DNA from: an uncultured Bacteroidota bacterium
GTDB lineage: Bacteria > Bacteroidota > Bacteroidia > Bacteroidales > CAIWKO01
Direction: 5' to 3'
DNA length: 26,098 nt
Assembly (NCBI GenBank): GCA_937934705.1
Contig: CALGYY010000101.1
Location: 1-26,098, forward strand
Shown here piece by piece: positions 15,701-23,265 of this stretch (position 1 is its first letter; each line of letters opens with the position of its first letter). The translations under genes and the position numbers were made by a program. The notes under the pieces were generated by a model. That model was not told where the DNA came from. It saw only the letters and a program-made list of their open reading frames with translations, and did not search any database.

Positions 15701-16190
15701 AGAGTACGAAGGTCCGGGATACTGGCTCAGAGGCCTGGAGTGGGAAGGGAACCAGGCTATCTGCAGAACCAATATCAAATACACTATAAAATGTTGTATC
15801 CGTATGGATGATGGAATACTGCCATCTGCCCGACACCTGATACGTGGGCATGAGAGAACCGTGAAGCGTATCCATGACCTGCCCGTTCACCAGGAAACAA
15901 GGCTGGTGTACCACTGATGAATCCAGAAGACCGGTGTGATCGTAGAGATAAGTATAGGTCAGGTAATCCCATTCTCCGCAGGCCGGATTCTGCGCAGGGT
16001 TGCATTTCAGGGTATAGAGCATGAGGACTTTTTCACATGAAAGATCTGCCGGAGGAAATACGAACCATGCATCCTGCGGGGAACCAAAAGTGAAGGCCTG
16101 AACCACCGTTGTATCTCCGGGACCTGCATGAGTTCTGACTGACAACATCCAGAATACTGGTATGAGCAGACTGATCATTACGTTTTTCAT
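12750..16190 (-). CDS. T9SS-secreted PNGase F-like protein with LamG insertion
   Basis: A 1146-residue secreted protein. A signal peptide (1-22) is followed by a first PNGase F-like half: the strand region ending KCNPAQNPACGEWDYLTYTYLYD (63-84), where Asp75 aligns with PNGase F Asp60. About 530 residues then intervene, including a LamG/concanavalin-like domain (about 305-455). The PNGase F pattern resumes at YELARYITPYG (612-622), DVSDYRTLLS (636-645), TGHGMDTPQNCAEFCPKNH (719-737), and DRSNWCPGAEVWTY (771-784). Glu731 in CAEFC aligns with PNGase F Glu206. A beta-rich domain (about 945-1050) precedes a type A T9SS sorting tail (about 1066-1146: LFPNP, FLGR, GVYFVKL, KKIIV). PNGase F releases N-glycans from asparagine; substrate and activity here are inferred. 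The ATG at 16190 begins the signal peptide. The gene is monocistronic. Confidence 0.8.
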   Translation of the reverse strand: MKNVMISLLIPVFWMLSVRTHAGPGDTTVVQAFTFGSPQDAWFVFPPADLSCEKVLMLYTLKCNPAQNPACGEWDYLTYTYLYDHTGLLDSSVVHQPCFLVNGQVMDTLHGSLMPTYQVSGRWQYSIIHTDTTFYSVFDIGSADSLVPFPLQASEPVSRTFVLWRASELITAGLTAGPLSGIGLHLKQTGSLLKDFTIRLKPVTTDSLGPQIPDGAGFTECYAQHTGFADTSWAILQFVNPFNWDGTSNILAEFSFNNLLTGSDYLLSAEDAGFKAVMTRACSDRAAGFSPGSYVDAPVNSAFQGLDSVVTVSFLAYGNPLLQPQDGTCFEGVDAGGNRVLNVHLPWSNSNIYWDAGNSGSSYDRINKAATLNETEGKWNHWTFTKNITAGTLKIYCNGVLWHSGSGMNRLLQPIDRFLIGRGNWGGSQSYAGKMDDFAVFDAELDAATIQQFYNVPLTASHPYYNKLVSYFTFDDGNYAFAADSAPGNHPPAVMIAVDNALKDPSDLVSGFHLSQVRPVVRWEQGVYTSEKDSVWVQDSVMNVPMQIVFYNDSVSQPGVATDTVILWPADYFIYLFDGDSILTGSVYVNPDTSMYLTYYDYFQYFPQVIRYELARYITPYGNGLSLGTGWTWTFDVSDYRTLLSDSVHLAAGNWQELLDMRFLFIEGTPPREVYSVQNLWNGGFNYGQSADPIESHLTPLKIFIPDTVDGVRWKSRITGHGMDTPQNCAEFCPKNHYFQVNGVQQYSRLVWRDNCDLNPLYPQGGTWVYDRSNWCPGAEVWTYDLEITPYCTPGDTLLLDHDVEPYVSTGGWDYYQIEDQLVTYGPPSFTTDAAIVRILAPNTDKMWARMNPVCTRPALVIANHGSAPLTSLKITYGIEGADPSEFQWTGHLGFLEEETVTLDTFAWAQGASYFHFGLSEPNGTTDEYLYNNEQSTPFTYVPVLPATFVVALKTNNNPWENSYTLTDHEGNLILSRDGLAANTQYSDTLTLGEGCYIFRLIDTGEDGLTWWANTGQGSGSMRFRSATHTTQVYKNFGSDFGGEIYYQFTVGLSSGIEEQSSAGQIRLNLFPNPAETVLNIEADFPGPCDGTIEISDFLGRCLFRHGFKAETALSITEDLSDYRPGVYFVKLQTGSGLIAKKIIVP

Positions 16191-16227
16191 GATATTGGCA
16201 TTAAGACAATGGAATACTTGAATCAGA

Positions 16228-16235
16228 CAAAAATA
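16228..16235 (-). promoter_or_regulatory. -7 box of the PNGase F-like gene promoter
   Basis: Minus-strand TATTTTTG matches TAnnTTTG and would give a leader of about 30 nt to the ATG at 16190. The rest of the 152-bp gap upstream (16191-16342) shows no gene or other signal. Confidence 0.55.
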
Positions 16236-16342
16236 GGTATAAAACAGGATCAGTCGTGGCCTGAGCCTGAAGTGCATGGCATGGTCATCGTCAACGCGCT
16301 GCTAATCTGACATATAAGCAAAATAATTCCAGCTGAATCGAT

Positions 16343-17023
16343 TTAGAGGGATTCTTTTCCCTGCTGACGTTTTCTGAGTTCATTTCTCAGGTCCTGATCC
16401 GTCAGATAGTAAGTCTTCTTCTTCTTTTCATAGGCTGTACTCAGGCTTGCCCGGTTCATCAGGAAATCGGTGAAGTCAAGCAGTTGCCACCCGAGTCCGT
16501 GGTCAACAGTGATCATATCGGTGCCGACTTCGAAATCACGCCTGTAGTTTTTGGAATAATAGCCGATCCCGTCGACAATCAGGTTCAGAGCTGTTCTGCC
16601 GGTATAATAGCTGACATGACCGAGCTCATGTCCTAAAACGCCCACCAGTTGATTGAAGCTCAGGTCACCCGGCAGGAAGCCCGTTCCCGCACTGTCGTTA
16701 TTGATAAAAACGATATAGGTGCGGTTGCGCCCGTCGAAAATGGTCTTAGTCCTGGGCTGTGCCATCATGGTGGAGCCAAGGGGTGCCTGGATGAATTCAA
16801 TGGGGATCCCGTTGAGTTCGGGATAATGAGATAAAGCCACGAGTACCGGCAGTTCATATTCGGGATCAATCAGTTTTCCCCAACCGTGCGCAGCACGAAG
16901 GTCATCGATCCTGTTTTCGAAGATTTCACGGGTGTAGTAAACTGAATCGTACTGTGCAAAGGAATCGGCAGCTGTTCCTATCCATCCTGTTATTATCATG
17001 TATACGCATACAAGATTCCGCAT
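16343..17023 (-). CDS. exported HExxH metallopeptidase-like protein
   Basis: A 226-residue exported protein with an N-terminal signal peptide (about 1-24, ending DSFAQ). The zinc-binding motif HELGH (132-136) sits in LVGVLGHELGHVSYYTG. About 30 residues downstream, EVGTD (165-169) supplies a plausible third ligand glutamate in the ExxxD arrangement of M48-like gluzincins. A Lys-rich stretch (199-203) and YYLTDQDLRNELRKRQ form the C-terminus. It is predicted to be a periplasmic or surface protease; the substrate is unknown. The ATG at 17023 lies 14 bp past the DUF2279 stop; a TTG farther upstream would overlap that gene and lacks a signal-like start. It is the third gene of a tight operon. Confidence 0.72.
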   Translation of the reverse strand: MRNLVCVYMIITGWIGTAADSFAQYDSVYYTREIFENRIDDLRAAHGWGKLIDPEYELPVLVALSHYPELNGIPIEFIQAPLGSTMMAQPRTKTIFDGRNRTYIVFINNDSAGTGFLPGDLSFNQLVGVLGHELGHVSYYTGRTALNLIVDGIGYYSKNYRRDFEVGTDMITVDHGLGWQLLDFTDFLMNRASLSTAYEKKKKTYYLTDQDLRNELRKRQQGKESL

Positions 17024-17037
17024 TTCTTTTCCTTCTG

Positions 17038-17967
17038 TCAGTGATAAAAGTAGTGACCGCTCCAACCCTTGCAGGTATTGTATTCCAGCGCCGGGAAGGG
17101 GACTTTGAGTGTATTGATCAGCGCGAAAATAGTTTTCAGTGTCTTGTTTTTCACCGGAATGCGCTTAAAATCGATATCCAGCGAAAGCAGGAACCGTCTG
17201 GCCCGGCAGTAATCCACATATGCAGGATAGCCGCTCACATGGTTGGATTCTGCTCCGAGCATACCATCAGCACTGTATCCGATGGATACAGCGATCCAGC
17301 GCGGAAATTTTTTTTGTGGTTTGATAAATGCCCCGGGGCTGACACTCAACCAATAAGTTTGTCCATTGTAATCTTTAATCACCCTTTCCATGGCGTTTGA
17401 GCCCAGCAGTTCAGGTCTCATTTTGGCATAGGGTGAATAGTGATAGGAGAACTTGGGCACGATCTTTTGGTCTTTCCAGAGCAATTGCTGTGTTGCAAAG
17501 ATGGCTCCTCCCGCAACATTCGCAGAGAAGTCGCCCCAGGAAAAACCCCATTCGGTACTGAATGCATCAAGCATTTCAATGATCAGCTGATAAGCCAGAC
17601 CGGTGGCGGTACCATACCAGACTGCCGGTTTATCTTTAACACCGCACCATTTTAACGCCGAAAAACTCAGGCTGCTGAGCTCGTAAGCAGTATAGGCATG
17701 CCCCATTTTATCCATCTGGAGCCACTCCTTGTTGTCATTAAAAAAGTGGAATGAAGACCGCGGGTAATCCTTATACCATAGTTCGTTTAGGCCCACCAGG
17801 GTAAGTGCGGCAAGCGCGGCTTCAGCGCTGACCACACCGGCCAGTCTTCCTTTGCGGAGAGTGCTGCTGTCCTGACACAGGCTATCCTCCTGGGCGTAAA
17901 CCTGTGCCTGTCCGCTCACAAAGAGGACGATGGTCAGTACAGGAACAAGCCACCCGGAATGTTTCAT
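17038..17967 (-). CDS. DUF2279 family exported protein
   Basis: A 309-residue exported protein with a signal peptide (about 1-25, ending AQVYAQ). It shows the DUF2279 (YfiM-like) landmarks: LNELWYKDYPRSSFHFFND (about 60-78), the invariant DKMGHAYTAYELS (85-97), and EMLDAFSTEWGFSWGDFSANVAGG (about 130-153), with two or three hydrophobic helices between. The C-terminal third (about 190-309) is a separate region with many aromatic residues. Family function is unknown; members are predicted periplasmic or membrane-associated. It starts 3 bp after the stop of the upstream gene, which indicates translational coupling, and is followed by a metallopeptidase gene 14 bp downstream. Confidence 0.82.
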   Translation of the reverse strand: MKHSGWLVPVLTIVLFVSGQAQVYAQEDSLCQDSSTLRKGRLAGVVSAEAALAALTLVGLNELWYKDYPRSSFHFFNDNKEWLQMDKMGHAYTAYELSSLSFSALKWCGVKDKPAVWYGTATGLAYQLIIEMLDAFSTEWGFSWGDFSANVAGGAIFATQQLLWKDQKIVPKFSYHYSPYAKMRPELLGSNAMERVIKDYNGQTYWLSVSPGAFIKPQKKFPRWIAVSIGYSADGMLGAESNHVSGYPAYVDYCRARRFLLSLDIDFKRIPVKNKTLKTIFALINTLKVPFPALEYNTCKGWSGHYFYH

Positions 17968-17970
17968 GGA

Positions 17971-18528
17971 TCAGCGGAGTATGGTAGGCATTTGTCTGAA
18001 AATGTCAAAGAAAGCATTGGCCCAGTAATTCCTGAAACCGATGCCCCCTGCCCTTCCTGCATACTTACTGGTTAAGATAACTTTGCTGTTGTTCAGATCA
18101 ACGAAGGTCACCCAAACAAATGCTGCAGCCTGATTCTTATCAAGGGATTCGGCCACGAACATCATCCCGATCAGGTTGTCCTGCGGAAATTTACATTCAT
18201 TAACCACTTCCTGCACCACCCCTTCGTTGATGCGCCCGGGTGTATCCTGCACGAGGATAAGACCATCGATGGGGATCTGCATATTGTGCTGATACACCAG
18301 GTCCAGACGCGTACGGGCTGTTTTACCGGTAAACTTCGGGAAATTGTATTTATGGGGTTCCTTCACCCACAGGTCATTCATCGAATGGATCTGTACGCGG
18401 ATAATGCTGTTGACGTCGCTGAATCCAGCCGGTCCTACCAGGCGGACTTTGGTGAAATCGATTCCCAGCCAAACCAGTTCAGGTGCTGTTCTGACATCAT
18501 TGAATGTTTTTACTGCTTGGTTGTCCAT
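17971..18528 (-). CDS. conserved-looking protein of unknown function
   Basis: A 185-residue protein I do not recognise as a named family. It has no signal peptide or membrane segment and is predicted cytosolic. Visible features are ELVWLGIDFTKVRLVG (17-32), a charged central part (DLWVKEPHKYNFPKF, about 52-66), IDGLILVQDTP (about 87-97), and a glycine-rich, aromatic C-terminus with YAGRAGGIGFRNYWANAFFDIFRQMP (about 156-181). The internal alternation of hydrophobic strands and polar turns suggests an alpha/beta domain. It is the first gene of an operon with the DUF2279 protein (3 bp gap) and the exported zincin. It lies 67 bp downstream of the phosphomutase gene, so a separate promoter is not certain. 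Confidence 0.75.
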   Translation of the reverse strand: MDNQAVKTFNDVRTAPELVWLGIDFTKVRLVGPAGFSDVNSIIRVQIHSMNDLWVKEPHKYNFPKFTGKTARTRLDLVYQHNMQIPIDGLILVQDTPGRINEGVVQEVVNECKFPQDNLIGMMFVAESLDKNQAAAFVWVTFVDLNNSKVILTSKYAGRAGGIGFRNYWANAFFDIFRQMPTILR

Positions 18529-18595
18529 ATTTTCCGTGTTTAAGGTTTTATATGCTCTTCAAAGGCATTCAGCAAGAGGCCTGCGAAAAGGTAAA

Positions 18596-19936
18596 CTAAT
18601 CCTTGAAATTTTCTATGATCTGGCGGGTTTCCTGCAATACTTCCTCAAGACGTTGCGGGTCTCTGGCTTCGGCGAGAAATCTCAGATAGGGTTCAGTATT
18701 AGAAGGTCTGACATTAAACCACCAGTCTTCGAATTCAACCCGATAGCCATCAAAATCATAACAAGCCGTTACCTGGCCCTTTTGCTGAAAATGGGTTTTC
18801 AGGGCATCCATGGCCTGTTGCTTACGTTCCAGTTTGAAATTCACCTCTCCTGTGCTATGGTAAGCCTTGATATTTCTGATGCATTCAGAGACCTTAATCC
18901 CCTTGCTTTTCATTTCTGCAAATACCCCGAGAGCGATCAGGCATGCCAGCATTCCGGAGTCGGAGTAGAAAAAATCGCGGAAATAGTAATGACCGGCGAA
19001 CTCGCCTCCGTACAATCCGTCGATCTCGCGTAGTTTTCGCGCAGCGAAGGCCCTGCCTACCTTCCATGTATGCATTTCGACGCCAAAGGGGGCAAGGTAT
19101 TCGCCCACGGCCCGGGAAGTCCTGATATCCTGGAGTACCCGTGCACCGGGTTCCTTCAGGAAATAGTGTCCCAAAACGGCAATCATCAGATCCGGCGAAA
19201 TAAATGAGGACTTCTCATCCACAAACATCACACGGTCAGCATCCCCATCGAAAATCACCCCGAGATCCGAGCTGTTATTCTTCACGGCCTCCATCAAATC
19301 GTGCACATTTTCAATTTCCAGGGGATTGGCCTCATGGTTGGGAAAAGTCCCGTCCATCTCGTCATAGATATAATGAACCTTATCACCCAACAAATCCTTG
19401 ATCAGCAGGCATGCCATGCCGTTGCTGCAATCGATGGTCACCTTCAGTCCGTCCAGATCAGGCAGGTACTGCATGAGAAAGGCCAGATAATCCTCCTTAA
19501 CCGCAAGGTCCACCCGGCGGCCCCTGGCAGATGAAGGTTCGGGAGCTTCATCCCTGACCCACTTTTCAAGTTGCGCCAGACCATCCTCATAACCGACAGG
19601 CAAGGCATTTTCGCCTGACACTTTCAATCCATTGTATTCTTTGGGATTGTGAGAGGCCGTAATCTGCACAGAAGCTTTAAATCCGTGACGTGCGGTGGCA
19701 AAATATACCATGGGTGTGGTAGCCAGGCCGATATAATATACATCAGCACCCGCATCCATAATGCCGTTGGCCAGATATTCCAGTATTTCAGGAGAGGAAA
19801 TGCGATCGTCGCGGCCGATCAGTATCTTATCAGCCGCAAGTAAACGCGGCAGAAAGAAACCCATGCGGTACACATCCTCCCTGTTGAAATCGCGGCCATA
19901 TACCCCGCGGATATCATATGCCTTAAATGCTCCCAT
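18596..19936 (-). CDS. phosphomannomutase/phosphoglucomutase
   Basis: A 446-residue alpha-D-phosphohexomutase with all four active-site loops: the phosphoserine loop TASHNPKEYNG (93-103, Ser95), the metal loop DGDADR (230-235), the sugar-specificity loop GEFAGHYYFRD (311-321) and the phosphate loop RPSNTEP (410-416). It interconverts hexose 1- and 6-phosphates for nucleotide sugars and surface polysaccharides. The GEFAGH loop is of the bifunctional PMM/PGM (AlgC/ManB) type rather than the glucosamine mutase GlmM type. Cytosolic. It starts 11 bp past the stop of the alpha/beta-hydrolase-fold gene on the same strand, so the two are co-transcribed. Confidence 0.92.
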   Translation of the reverse strand: MGAFKAYDIRGVYGRDFNREDVYRMGFFLPRLLAADKILIGRDDRISSPEILEYLANGIMDAGADVYYIGLATTPMVYFATARHGFKASVQITASHNPKEYNGLKVSGENALPVGYEDGLAQLEKWVRDEAPEPSSARGRRVDLAVKEDYLAFLMQYLPDLDGLKVTIDCSNGMACLLIKDLLGDKVHYIYDEMDGTFPNHEANPLEIENVHDLMEAVKNNSSDLGVIFDGDADRVMFVDEKSSFISPDLMIAVLGHYFLKEPGARVLQDIRTSRAVGEYLAPFGVEMHTWKVGRAFAARKLREIDGLYGGEFAGHYYFRDFFYSDSGMLACLIALGVFAEMKSKGIKVSECIRNIKAYHSTGEVNFKLERKQQAMDALKTHFQQKGQVTACYDFDGYRVEFEDWWFNVRPSNTEPYLRFLAEARDPQRLEEVLQETRQIIENFKD

Positions 19937-19947
19937 CCCTGTACGGC

Positions 19948-20781
19948 TTATTGACTGGGGTATTTCAGAAATGCCCTGATCTCTTCAAAATACTTATTCT
20001 TATCTTTCGTAAAGGTTTCCGTGGCATTCACCCCTTTCACGATATACATGGATGTCCTGTTTTTCTGGACTTTCATCAGTTCTTTGATGTCGTTGGGATT
20101 GACCAGATCATCATACTCACCACAGATAAACAGCACACCGTAGAGATTGGTTCCTTTAGTCTCCAGTGCATAGTAAGGCTCCATCAGGTACTTGTTAAAG
20201 CCAAGGGGAAGCAGTACATCAATGTTGCGCTTTTCTTTGATGCGCTTTTTCATATCCTCGAGCTTTGAATACGGAGAGTCGGCAATTACCTGAAAAATCT
20301 CTGTGCGGTTGGCTCCCACAGAAACGCTGAGACCGCCGCCAATTCCGATACCATAAAGATCCAGCACCTTCATTTTGCTGTGATATTTACGGGCATAATT
20401 GATCGCTGCCTGAAGATCCTTCTCAAACTGCGCATAAATGTAGAAGCTGTTGTTAATCGTGAAATCCGCACTTTCACCATAACCCCTGTAATCATAAGTA
20501 AGTACATAAAATCCGAGTGACACGAAATTACTGGCAATCTCGATCATGTCGGCCATATTGCCATCCCCGTCATCACTCAGGATGATCATTTTGAATGAAG
20601 CTTCCTGTGGTTTGTACAACCATCCTTTCAGGGTCAGGTTATCTTCAGTTTCAATGCTTACCTCATCGTAATTCAAACCGAAATCGCCGGGTTTGGCAGC
20701 ATATTTCCGGGATGGGTTCAGGGCCATGGCACTCATCCCAATGACCACCATACATACAATCAACAGGATCTTTTTCATCAT
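19948..20781 (-). CDS. exported alpha/beta-hydrolase-fold protein, probable pseudoenzyme
   Basis: A 277-residue exported protein with a signal peptide (about 1-20, ending MSAMA). The alpha/beta-hydrolase order is clear: GWLYKP (53-58), the YVLTYDYRGYGES segment (92-104), the nucleophile-elbow region LYGIGIGGG (142-150), a helical cap (about 170-205), and FICGEYDDLVNP (218-229). The catalytic serine of GxSxG is replaced by Gly146, and the usual late histidine near VKGVNATETF (248-257) is not visible; the oxyanion HGxxG motif is also missing, with SDDGDGN in its place. It therefore looks non-catalytic or catalytically altered. The family also includes active serine hydrolases of the BAAT/DUF type. 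It is the first gene of a pair with the phosphomutase (11 bp gap); an alternative ATG is one codon later. Confidence 0.8.
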   Translation of the reverse strand: MMKKILLIVCMVVIGMSAMALNPSRKYAAKPGDFGLNYDEVSIETEDNLTLKGWLYKPQEASFKMIILSDDGDGNMADMIEIASNFVSLGFYVLTYDYRGYGESADFTINNSFYIYAQFEKDLQAAINYARKYHSKMKVLDLYGIGIGGGLSVSVGANRTEIFQVIADSPYSKLEDMKKRIKEKRNIDVLLPLGFNKYLMEPYYALETKGTNLYGVLFICGEYDDLVNPNDIKELMKVQKNRTSMYIVKGVNATETFTKDKNKYFEEIRAFLKYPSQ

Positions 20782-20843
20782 TTTCTGAGTTTTGTTTGTT
20801 ATTCGACAGCTAATATAATGTTTTTCCTGAAGACCTGAGCAGA

Positions 20844-21926
20844 TTATGATCCCGCCTTTTTCTTCTTTTGGATTTCTTTGTTGAGCGCAGCGTGATAAAG
20901 TGCAGCGTTTTGCTCATGCTGCGCATTGGTTTTCGCGAAGCGGTGATAACCGCTGAAGTCTTCTCTCGCACTAAAAAAGAGATAATCATGCTTCTCATAA
21001 TTCAGCGTGCCGTCGATCGCCTCAGGTGGTGGCAGGCAGATCGGGCCGGGTGGCAGGCCTTCATGCAGGTAAGTATTATAGGGTGATTCAAAATCCAGGT
21101 GGCGTTTTAGCAATCTCTTAATCGTAAAATCACCTAAAGCAAAAATTACAGTGGGGCAGGCCTGAAGATACATTCCGGTTTTCATCCGGTTCATGTAGAC
21201 CCCGGCGATTTTCGGAAATTCATCGGTTTTCTTGGTTTCCTGATAAACAATGGAAGCCAGGATGGTAACCTGTACCGGGCTCAGATCCATGTCAGCGGCT
21301 TTCTGTTTACGCTCCTCGTTCCAGAATTTATTATACTCCTTAAACATGCGGTCGAGGAACTCTTCCGCGGAGGTATTCCAGTAGAATTCATAAGTATTGG
21401 GAATGAAAAGGCACATAACTTCTTCCCGGTTCATTCCGTATTTCTCCCTGGTGAAAGTCTCATTGTCCATGAGCTGCATGATGGAAGCCGAGTCTGTCTC
21501 AAGCAGTTCGCCGGCCTTACGTGCGATCACATCCCGCGTTCTGATATTGTTGAGTATCAGCTTTACCGGCTCCTGTCGTCCGGAGCGCAACATATTGATC
21601 AGTGCATTATTGGTCATCCCGTCGGTAATCAGGTACTTTCCGGCTTTAACAGCCCTTGTATAGGCTTTCTTTTCTGATAACCAGACAAAGGAGGATTCAT
21701 CCCTGAGTATTTTTTCATCTCGCATCAATCCCAGCAGACCATCGAAATCTGTTCCGGTTGGGATATAAAACACTATGCTCTCACGCTCTCCCAGATCGAC
21801 ATTCACTGTGAATATCATCGAGTAGTACTTGTATCCGACGATCCCTCCTCCGGCCAAAAGCACGGCCATCAGGATCAGTATGCCGCGCCAGATTTTCTTT
21901 CTTGATCCGCTTTTTTTCGCCGCCAT
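20844..21926 (-). CDS. mltG: endolytic murein transglycosylase
   Basis: A 360-residue inner-membrane protein with one N-terminal anchor (about 13-36) after a short basic tail. The periplasmic part holds a LysM-like region (about 45-115) and the YceG catalytic domain, with the invariant glutamate Glu230 in LASIVYQETKK, followed by the conserved FPKIAGVYMNRMKTGMYLQACPTV segment (about 237-260) and the LPPGPICLP motif. MltG cleaves nascent peptidoglycan strands and sets glycan length. The ATG at 21926 overlaps the stop codon of the GNAT gene by one base (TAATG), strong evidence for translational coupling; an upstream GTG at 21956 is less likely. It is the last gene of the dapF operon. Confidence 0.92.
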   Translation of the reverse strand: MAAKKSGSRKKIWRGILILMAVLLAGGGIVGYKYYSMIFTVNVDLGERESIVFYIPTGTDFDGLLGLMRDEKILRDESSFVWLSEKKAYTRAVKAGKYLITDGMTNNALINMLRSGRQEPVKLILNNIRTRDVIARKAGELLETDSASIMQLMDNETFTREKYGMNREEVMCLFIPNTYEFYWNTSAEEFLDRMFKEYNKFWNEERKQKAADMDLSPVQVTILASIVYQETKKTDEFPKIAGVYMNRMKTGMYLQACPTVIFALGDFTIKRLLKRHLDFESPYNTYLHEGLPPGPICLPPPEAIDGTLNYEKHDYLFFSAREDFSGYHRFAKTNAQHEQNAALYHAALNKEIQKKKKAGS

Positions 21927-22462
21927 TATTCCACGCCTCCTTTTTGATTGATGCACTGAAGGATATATTCATCTTTCCATTCGCCTTGTATTCTCAGCCA
22001 TTCTTTCCGGGTTCCGCAAATTTCAAAACCGCACTTTCTGAACAAAGAAAGGCTGGGGGTATTATCGATGGTGATGTGCGCAAACAGTTGATGGAGCTGA
22101 AGGGTATTGAACGCGTATGCCTTTAAAAGTACCAGGGCCTCCGTGGCCAGTCCCTGTCCCCTGAATGCACTTGAGACCAGAATACCCACACCTGCTCTAA
22201 GGTGCATGGGGTCAAAATCAAAAAGGTCGATGGCTCCTGCAGGTTCCCATTCTGATCCCGCACGGGCATCGATCATCAGCCGTAGCTGACGCGCCGCAAA
22301 AATATCCTGGTCGGCGCTCAGAATATACTGTTCGATCAGATATCTTGAAAAAGGGGTAATGGTATTGCTGACCTGCCAGATGTCCGGATCATTCTCCCAT
22401 CGGTAAATATGATCGGCATCGCTGAGTTCCGGTGCCCTTAATGCCACTGATTTTCCTATCAT
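21926..22462 (-). CDS. GNAT family N-acetyltransferase, RimJ/RimL-like
   Basis: A 178-residue single-domain GNAT enzyme. It shows the N-terminal strand and helix (VALRAPELSDADHIYRWEND, 6-25), a central strand (AGAIDLFDFDP), the acetyl-CoA pyrophosphate loop FRGQGLATEA (motif A, about 98-107), and motif B FAHITIDNTPSLSLFRKCGFE (about 125-145). This is the RimJ/RimL branch, which acetylates alpha-amino groups of proteins or small amines; the substrate is unknown. Its ATG overlaps the dapF stop by 4 bp (ATGA) and its own stop overlaps the mltG ATG, so it is translated as part of the dapF-mltG unit. No operon-mate points to a specific acyl acceptor. Confidence 0.85.
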   Translation of the reverse strand: MIGKSVALRAPELSDADHIYRWENDPDIWQVSNTITPFSRYLIEQYILSADQDIFAARQLRLMIDARAGSEWEPAGAIDLFDFDPMHLRAGVGILVSSAFRGQGLATEALVLLKAYAFNTLQLHQLFAHITIDNTPSLSLFRKCGFEICGTRKEWLRIQGEWKDEYILQCINQKGGVE

Positions 22463-23265
22463 GCCGTCTGATTTTGCGCATTGGTTTCGTACTCTCCTTC
22501 AAACACCCTTACAGCAGGGCCTTCCAGCCAAATACCGGCGAAACCTTCACCTGAGCGTTCAAAGCTGACCTTCAGCTGCCCTCCCCTGCTGTTCACTGCT
22601 GCACTGTGTATTTCGGGATTTAACAATGCCCACACAAGAGCCACAGCAGTGGCTCCGGTCCCGCAGGCAAGGGTTTCATCCTCCACACCCCGCTCATAGG
22701 TGCGTACAAACAAACCCTGGTCCGTAGGCTGTACAAAGTTGACATTCACACCACCGGGTTTGTATGCAGCACTGTAGCGTATTTCACGTCCGCGTTTCAC
22801 TACATCCACCACACTGCAATCTTCCACAAATTCCACATGATGGGGCGAACCGGTATCAAGAAAATACCCGCCATGCTTTGCATCAATACGGGCAACATCA
22901 GCCATCCTCAGCACAACCTCTGCATTCTGACCGTCAAAACTGCTGACAGAAGCCTCATGCAAACCATCTGAGGCCTCAAAGCGGAAAACATCCCGTCCAA
23001 GACCAAGAGCTGCAGCGAACGCTACTGAACAGCGACCACCATTGCCGCACATGCTACCCTCCCTTCCATCGCTGTTATAGTACTTCATTCTGAAATCCGC
23101 CTTACCAGATGTCTGAAGCAGGATCAGGCCATCGGCCCCGACACCAAAACGACGGTGGCAAAAGAGGGCTATTTCTGCTTCATTCATGCTGAAAGCATCC
23201 TTGCGGTCATCCACCATGATGAAATCATTCCCCGCTCCGTGGTATTTATAGAACCGGACTTTCAT
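22459..23265 (-). CDS. dapF: diaminopimelate epimerase
   Basis: A 268-residue two-domain epimerase. The two catalytic cysteines are present: Cys73 in SMCGNGGR and Cys201 in LACGTGATA. N-terminal FYKYHGAGNDFI (5-16) and the internal VNVNFVQP (173-180) are also family landmarks. The enzyme interconverts LL- and meso-diaminopimelate, giving the cross-linking residue of peptidoglycan and the lysine precursor. It is cytosolic, near the usual length. Its ATG overlaps the stop of the upstream membrane protein gene by 4 bp (ATGA), and its stop overlaps the next gene by 4 bp. The link with mltG in the same unit places the operon in cell-wall biology. Confidence 0.95.
   Translation of the reverse strand: MKVRFYKYHGAGNDFIMVDDRKDAFSMNEAEIALFCHRRFGVGADGLILLQTSGKADFRMKYYNSDGREGSMCGNGGRCSVAFAAALGLGRDVFRFEASDGLHEASVSSFDGQNAEVVLRMADVARIDAKHGGYFLDTGSPHHVEFVEDCSVVDVVKRGREIRYSAAYKPGGVNVNFVQPTDQGLFVRTYERGVEDETLACGTGATAVALVWALLNPEIHSAAVNSRGGQLKVSFERSGEGFAGIWLEGPAVRVFEGEYETNAQNQTA

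Noticed and set aside
17024..17065. Upstream TTG start for the HExxH peptidase
   Set aside because: It would overlap the DUF2279 gene by 28 bp and push the signal peptide inward; the ATG at 17023 places the signal at the N-terminus.
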